From Spinacia oleracea (lineage: Eukaryota > Streptophyta > Magnoliopsida > Caryophyllales > Amaranthaceae): DNA of 64,000 nt. The stretch lies in the NCBI RefSeq assembly GCF_020520425.1, contig NC_079491.1:2666001-2730000 (forward strand), read 5' to 3'. Below are positions 59,001 through 64,000 of this stretch, piece by piece. Positions within the stretch are counted from its first letter, which is position 1. Every line of letters begins with the position of its first letter. Below the pieces are notes generated by a model that did not search any database, had not been told where the DNA came from, and saw only the letters and a program-made list of their open reading frames with translations. The position numbers and the translations under genes were made by a program.

Positions 59001-61077
59001 TGATATTCAGATGTAGAAGTTCCTTCCACCAATTTAGTTTGCCTCTTCTTTTACATTTTTGTACTCCATTACATGTGCATCTGTCCAACATAGCTTAGTA
59101 GTGAGGGATCCCAAATAAATTGTGTTAAGGGGGAGTTTAGTTTGGGGTATTCATCAAAGGGAAAGAGAATGGGCTGATATCATTATATCATTCCCGTTGT
59201 TGTTTGTTAGGCCTATTTTATCATTCCCTTTACCCTATTTCATTTTTTAGTTCACCCCGAATCCCTCTACGTTCTACAGTGATTCCCCACCCCCCCAAAC
59301 TTTTCCATTCTCTTTCCCCTCTTCATTTCTCCACCCCTTCTCTCTCTCCTCTAACCCTCGATCTTCAACAACAATGACGGGGTCTTCAACAACAACAACC
59401 ATTCGAAACACATCCACAACAATCTGACACACCTCCACAACCACCCTAGATCTTCAACGACAACAACAACCATCTGAAACACCTCCACAACCACCCACAA
59501 CCATTCGAAACCGCCCCCACAGCCACCTAAAACAACCCAAACCACCCCACAATCACTTGAAATCACGCCTCCGTCATTAGTAATGGTTTTAAATGATCTG
59601 GAGTTTCCATGGTCGAATTTGAACATTAAAACAACAAATTTGACCATGAAACTGTGAGAAAACAAGAGATTGGGAGGTGGAAGAGACGACTTGGACGGAG
59701 GGGCGAGGAGTTAGGGTTGGTAATGGTCACTGGTGGAATTTCAATGGAGTCAAGCCTAGAAGGAGGGTGTTGCCATTGAGGAAGCAGGCCGCTAATAGTA
59801 GCATTTGGAGTAGCTGCACCCCCCCCCCCCCCTGACTGCCTTTAATAGCTTCCCTTTTCTGGTAACGAGCGGCGATTGCTCGCTAATGTTGCTGCTGTTT
59901 GTGGTGGTAATGCTGGTAGTTGTTGTGATGGGTAGGGTGGAGAGGAGGCGTTTGAAGGTGGTTTGTGGGTGGCTGGTTGGGCGGAGGGAGAAGAGAGAGC
60001 GGGTTACTGTGGATGCCATGACTGAGTAGAGGGGAGAGAAGATGAAAGAGATGTGAAAATGAACAAATGCTACCCAAACAAAACTTTATATCAAAGGGAA
60101 TTGATTCCATTCCTCCTCTTTCCGTTTGTTGAGTTCATTCCGTTTGCCCTCTGTGAACCAAACGACCCCTAAGATATCTAGGTACCTCTTTTTTCGACTA
60201 ATGACCTTTCAAAAAAAAAATCGTTTCTTGAAGCTTCCATCGTCACCTAGTAGCAAAAACGTCATTTTTTTTTAATTCAAAGCAAAAACGTTAATTCAAA
60301 GCAAAAACGTCATTGAATGAACTTACAAGACTTATACGAATATTGTTTAGCAGATTTCTAGATGTTTAGGTTTCCTACATTTTGGGTTGCTGCCGCCTAT
60401 TTTGTACTGTACCTTTTTCCCATTTATGATGCAAAATTGGGCTAAATGATATCAACCCCTGTGTTGTGGACATTTTTAGTGCTTGCATATAGTTTTACTT
60501 TGCTAGCCTTCAAATACTTTAGATATGAAACTAAATTACTACCCCTGAATGATGCAAAATTGGGCTAAAACATATCAACCCTTGTGTTGTGAACATTTTA
60601 GTGCTTGCATATAGTTTTACTATGCTACCCTTAAATACTTTAGGTATAAAACTAAATTACTGCCCCTGAATGTTGCAGGTGACGATCATTGACACTGTTG
60701 GGTGTGGGGATAGTTTTGTAGCTGCGGTGGCATTTGGTTTCGTGCACAAAATGCCGATGATCCACACATTAGCTATAGCTAACGCAGTTGGCGCTGCCAC
60801 GGCTATGGGCTGTGGGGCCGGCAGGAACGTTGCAACCTTCACAAAAGCAATGGAACTCATCAAAGCCGGTGACCTAAATGAAGATGACAAGTTTTGGAGG
60901 GATCTTCTTGATAAAATTACAGAGGTTCAGGAATTTACTTTGCTCTCAAGGAACGTAGTAAACGAAATAGATAGTGCATTGAATTGCGTGCCATTAGAAA
61001 CGATAATTCCCGAATTAACAAGTAAACTTGAATTAGCAAAGTTGATTACTACTAATGTCTTCTCTTCTGAACCATAG
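56047..61077 (+). CDS. pfkB-family carbohydrate kinase, plastid-type
   Basis: Five exons: 56047-56418, 57563-57813, 57991-58282, 58538-58690 and 60679-61077. All junctions are GT-AG and in phase, giving 488 residues. The serine/proline-rich N-terminus (about 1-80) looks like a plastid transit peptide. The core begins at DIATLGNLCVDIVLNVPQLP. The first pfkB signature region is GGHCNTAIAAARLG (130-143), then LLLTSDEV. The second signature DTVGCGDSF (361-369) has the catalytic Asp at 367 within the anion-hole loop. The family phosphorylates sugars or nucleosides with ATP. This plant subgroup is close, from memory, to Arabidopsis At4g28706/At1g06730, and its substrate is not known to me. The C-terminus (SKLELAKLITTN) is plant specific. 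Intron 4 is 2 kb because of a transposon. Confidence 0.92.
57076..57185. repeat. Minisatellite in pfkB intron 1
   Basis: Four head-to-tail units of ~28-31 bp, each ATTTTTGGACTGAGGTAGGT or a close variant preceded by TTCYCC/TCTCA. Confidence 0.9.
59129..60169. mobile_element. Harbinger-like element in pfkB intron 4
   Basis: 1041 bp, starting GGGGGAGTTTAGTTTGGGG after TAA (59126-59128) and ending AACCAAACGACCCC before TAA (60170-60172). The interior has AACAACAACAACCATC-type repeats and a C-rich run near 59818-59831. No transposase domain is seen, so it is non-autonomous. It relates to the fragment at 6887. Confidence 0.7.
60427..60670. repeat. Tandem ~121-bp duplication before the last pfkB exon
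   Basis: Two diverged units (about 60427-60548 and 60549-60670) both read TGATGCAAAATTGGGCTAAA, TGCTTGCATATAGTTTTACT and CTAAATTACTRCCCCTGAATG. The second copy runs into TTGCAG, the acceptor of exon 5; the first reads ATGATGCAAAATT at that point. Confidence 0.9.
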
Positions 61078-63400
61078 TTATTATTCTCTAGTACATACCA
61101 TTTTGGTTGTTGGTTGGCATTGCCCCCATTCTTCACCCTTCTTCTCTCCATCTTTTGTAGTCGAGGAGAGGCCGGTTGAATTTTGGTTCATTGTTCGTGA
61201 TCTAATGGATTACCGTGAAATTGGTTCCTTGATAGAGATGATAGCAGAGGGAGCATTTTAGCGGAGTTACTGAAATTTTTGTAACTATTTGCAAAAGAAA
61301 TTGTAAATTATGTTGCTTGAATGAATTACTACAGTATTCCTAAAATTAGGGGTCTTTGCCACATTGGTGATTGGCATATTGGTGTATAAATTATGGCAAT
61401 GTATTTTGGAGTGTATCGTATATGTATCTTATTTGCCCAAGCATATTTTTTTTAACAATGTTAATATGTTATAATGTACTCAATAGGCTCTTTGAGTTGG
61501 GCTTGTTATTCCCGTGCCCTTTTAATTGCCGCCATCTTGTTTTGAGTCGGACCACCTCGATCTGGATGGTAAAGGCATTCCGTGTTGACCCACCCCGACC
61601 TTGACGGTAAAGGTAAAGGTTCTTGTTTTGAGTCGGACCACCTCGATCTGGATGGTAAAGGCATTCCGTGTTGACCCACCCCGACCTTGACGGTAAAGGT
61701 AAAGGTTCTTATGGCTTCAGGTTTTGGGTTTGATTTGTCAATTAAGTGTGTGCTTGTACCTCCTGCTTTGTCTTGTGCTGATCTTTTGGTTAGCTTTTAA
61801 TATGTTTCCAGTTATTTCTTTCTTTGTTCTGGGTAGTGATGTGTTGGTTTCTTCTTGACTTTGTTAGTTGTTCGTATGAGATTGTTAATTGTGGTGTCCA
61901 ATTAGTTTTTTTTTTATTTAATTGGATTTATCTTAAGGGTATGTTCATTTTGGAGGTGGTCTTACCCCATAGAGGTAGTTCAAAAATTGGGGATTGTTGT
62001 GGTGGGGTGGGGAGGATTAAAGTATGTTCAGTTTACGCTCTCCACCACCGAAGCTGATGTTGTAACATTGGAGTGTATCTCCGTTGGGTTTGAGTGTGGA
62101 CTAGGGAGCAGGTGTCTTAGGTGTTTGGTTAGGGATGGAGTAACGGTTAATGGGAAAGTTTGGCGTCCTCGGGTTTGTGTTGTTCGTTGGCCGCGAAAGG
62201 TAACTTTTGTTATCCCTCATTTTAGGTTAACGTTGAGAGGTGTACTTAGCGTTTTCAAAACAGTTATCTGATCGCTGCTCCTCATTTTATGGGGTTTCAT
62301 AGCATGCCAAACAAGTCTTGTGTTAGACGCTTGTGTGCCATACACAACGTCTATTAACCTACCCCGTAACCTTGTTTCTCTTATTCTCATTTCCGTGCTT
62401 CTCTACAAGTACTTCAAGGAGACCCATAGTGGTAATTGGCCCAACATCAGTGCCATCTTCTATAAAGGAAACTTAGCCACAAATTGCCTTGGTAAAATGT
62501 CATCGCGTAGATGGTGTACGAAAGACATATCCAACAATCGCGGACCAAACAAGAGGAGTACATTGTCCTTTCGTTATGTAATCGTGTGGGTTTTGTTATT
62601 TTTGTTTGTGTAATGGTCTCAAGCCTTATCGTAGTTTTAGTTTGTGGTATGTAATTGTGTAACGACTGTTTATTTTCTGCAATATTAAGCCTATGTCAAA
62701 ACAAAAACACAACCACAAATCGATTTTCAAATAATACGGTAGACACTTCATTTTCATAAAATTCTTGTAAAACACTGTTAACAGTAAACTAATTATCAGA
62801 TCACATGTCGTGTCATTTATTTCTTACTTAGCTGACATACTATTAGTCATAATCATTGTTTGAAAAATGAAGGGGAAAAACGAAAATTTCCTCTAGGCAA
62901 ATTCTTATAAAAACGATATAATGGATTCTTTTTCGCCATGCCAAGGATTAACTAGTTAAACAAAAACAAATTGGGACACAATAAGTTGGCACAATTTTAC
63001 TGTACATCGGGATAAAATGATTAAATTACTATCTTATACATTATGAGTGATTTTAAAGGGATAATTTTTATTTAAAATAAAAGTTTATCATTAAAAAATA
63101 AATAACTTTTAATTAACCAGAGTAATTTTAAGTATATTAAGGTAAAAGTATATCCACCTTAATATTAATATTTATTGTACACGGGATATAATTAATTAAG
63201 AATTTGTGATTAGGATGGATTATGTATGATGAAGACATTTGATTGATTAGACCGATCTTAAAAAATATCTGAATCTCATAAATAATAGGCGAGGGCAATA
63301 AAGGAAAAGCACAAATCAAGAATAAACGAAGTAGGTGGGTGTACCCAAAAATACCCTCTTCAAAATCAATTGCCCTAAAAAAATCCCTCTTTGAAACGCC
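61078..63400. other. Downstream flank of pfkB, no gene supported
   Basis: The 3' untranslated region probably extends to about 61340. There is then an 86-bp perfect tandem duplication, followed by AT-rich or anonymous DNA. The open stretches at 61824-62613 have no convincing family match. Confidence 0.4.
61535..61706. repeat. Perfect 86-bp tandem duplication
   Basis: Two identical units, 61535-61620 and 61621-61706, each containing GAGTCGGACCACCTCGATCT and GACGGTAAAGGTAAAGG. Within a unit, GGTAAAGGCATTCC and CGGTAAAGG show an older, shorter duplication. Confidence 0.92.
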
Positions 63401-64000
63401 AAGAATGTTGCTCAAATCTTAGCTGCCCTTTTGCCCCTGCAAATTTATCTCTTCCCATCCAATACCCTTCTATAAGGTTCTTTCTTTTCCCCTTCTTACC
63501 AATCTTTTTTGTGCCCGCCAAAAAACCAATTCCATACCCTCTTCTAACTTTATTTTCTTACCCAGTTTTCAATTTTATTTCTTAGATCTGTGATTTTTTG
63601 TTGGATCAATGTCTCATTCTGTTTGTTTCTCGATTTTGCAGGTGTTTTCTGAGGTGGGTTTTTATAAAAATCGAATCTTTCTACAATCTGCAACATACCC
63701 AGATCACGAATTTGGTGATTCTCCAATTTCTGATTTTGGAATTCACCTTTTCTGGTAATTTCCTCATTACCCCCTCAATTGATTTTTTGTTTTTTCCTAG
63801 GTTTTTTTATGTGTGTGTTAATTTCCTGATTTTGGAGCTCACCAATTGATGTTTAATTGCGCATTTGGGGTTTCTGGAATTGTGATTATTTTTTACCATT
63901 ACCTCATTTAGATCATAGGTTATAATGTTTTAACTGAGTATTTGGTTCTCCTAGAATTAGTGTTTGTAATTGGACTGTAATTGGGTTTTTTTCAGTGTTA
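63400..64000 (+). other. Possible 5' leader of a gene beyond the window
   Basis: Pyrimidine-rich DNA (CTCTTCCCATCC, CCCTTCTTACC) is followed by TTTTGCAG/GTGTTTTCTGAGG at about 63642 and a donor-like TTCTG/GTAATTTCC near 63755. This looks like a spliced 5' untranslated region of a rightward gene. No coding start is identified; the open frames here look spurious. Confidence 0.25.

Noticed and set aside
59351-60110. Open frames rich in Val/Gly or Pro/His in the pfkB intron.
   Set aside because: They are produced by ACAACAACC-type repeats of the transposon at 59129-60169 and lack any domain.
61960-62270. A peptide with STTEAD in the plus strand resembles the RNase H end of a Copia-type polyprotein.
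   Set aside because: The match is a handful of residues with no flanking domain, LTR or primer-binding site, so I cannot support a fossil element here.
1-64000. CRISPR arrays, prokaryote-type operons or a new defence system.
   Set aside because: The DNA is plainly plant nuclear. Repeats with spacers here are minisatellites or transposons, and no multi-gene system beyond duplicated CYP94 and NLR genes can be supported.

Overview
This window is nuclear DNA from a flowering plant. Its genes have introns bounded by GT and AG, and its families are plant ones: CYP94 P450s, CC-NB-LRR resistance genes, a DUF593 myosin-binding protein and a plastid-type pfkB kinase. The spacers are AT-rich and full of MITEs, SINEs and LINEs. 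The recurring ACGGAGTA motif in non-coding DNA reminds me of Caryophyllales (beet/spinach/quinoa relatives), but that placement is only an inference.

Layout. (1) 1-14.3 kb: a CYP94 locus on the minus strand. It has one gene cut by the window start, one intact 520-residue gene, and two decayed relics between them. The spacer holds MITEs, an L1-type LINE relic, minisatellites and an orphan first exon. (2) 14.9-15.7 kb: a single-exon RING-H2 protein gene (minus). (3) 16.3-19.1 kb: SINEs and MITEs. (4) 19.2-23.2 kb: a two-exon myosin-binding (GTD-binding/DUF593) protein gene (minus) whose second exon carries two separate internal repeat arrays. (5) 23.5-29.5 kb: mostly DNA transposons, several with exact target-site duplications (Mutator-like, Harbinger-like, CACTA, hAT-like) and a SINE split by a hAT-like element. 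(6) 29.7-45.6 kb: two related CC-NB-LRR genes arranged tail to tail. Both have one intron in the same phase, splitting the P-loop. Between them lie a truncated L1-type LINE and an old non-autonomous LTR element, whose second LTR contains an RTE-type LINE and a Mutator-like MITE. (7) 45.6-49.5 kb: MITEs, an orphan first exon and two GC-rich hAT-like elements. (8) 49.7-54.6 kb: an eight-exon gene for the mitochondrial P-loop Fe-S protein INDH/NUBPL (plus). (9) 56.0-61.1 kb: a five-exon pfkB sugar-kinase-like gene (plus), with a 1-kb Harbinger-like element in its last intron. (10) 61.1-64 kb: no gene that I can support, apart from a possible 5' untranslated region at the right edge.

The genes do not form one pathway. 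The two clusters are local duplications: CYP94 enzymes (fatty-acid and jasmonate oxidation) and NLR immune receptors. INDH and pfkB are ordinary single housekeeping genes. The least ordinary protein feature is the myosin-binding protein, in which the first third of the GTD-binding coiled coil is present five times. I found no evidence of an undescribed multi-gene system. The exon boundaries given were read by eye from splice motifs, reading phase and family similarity.
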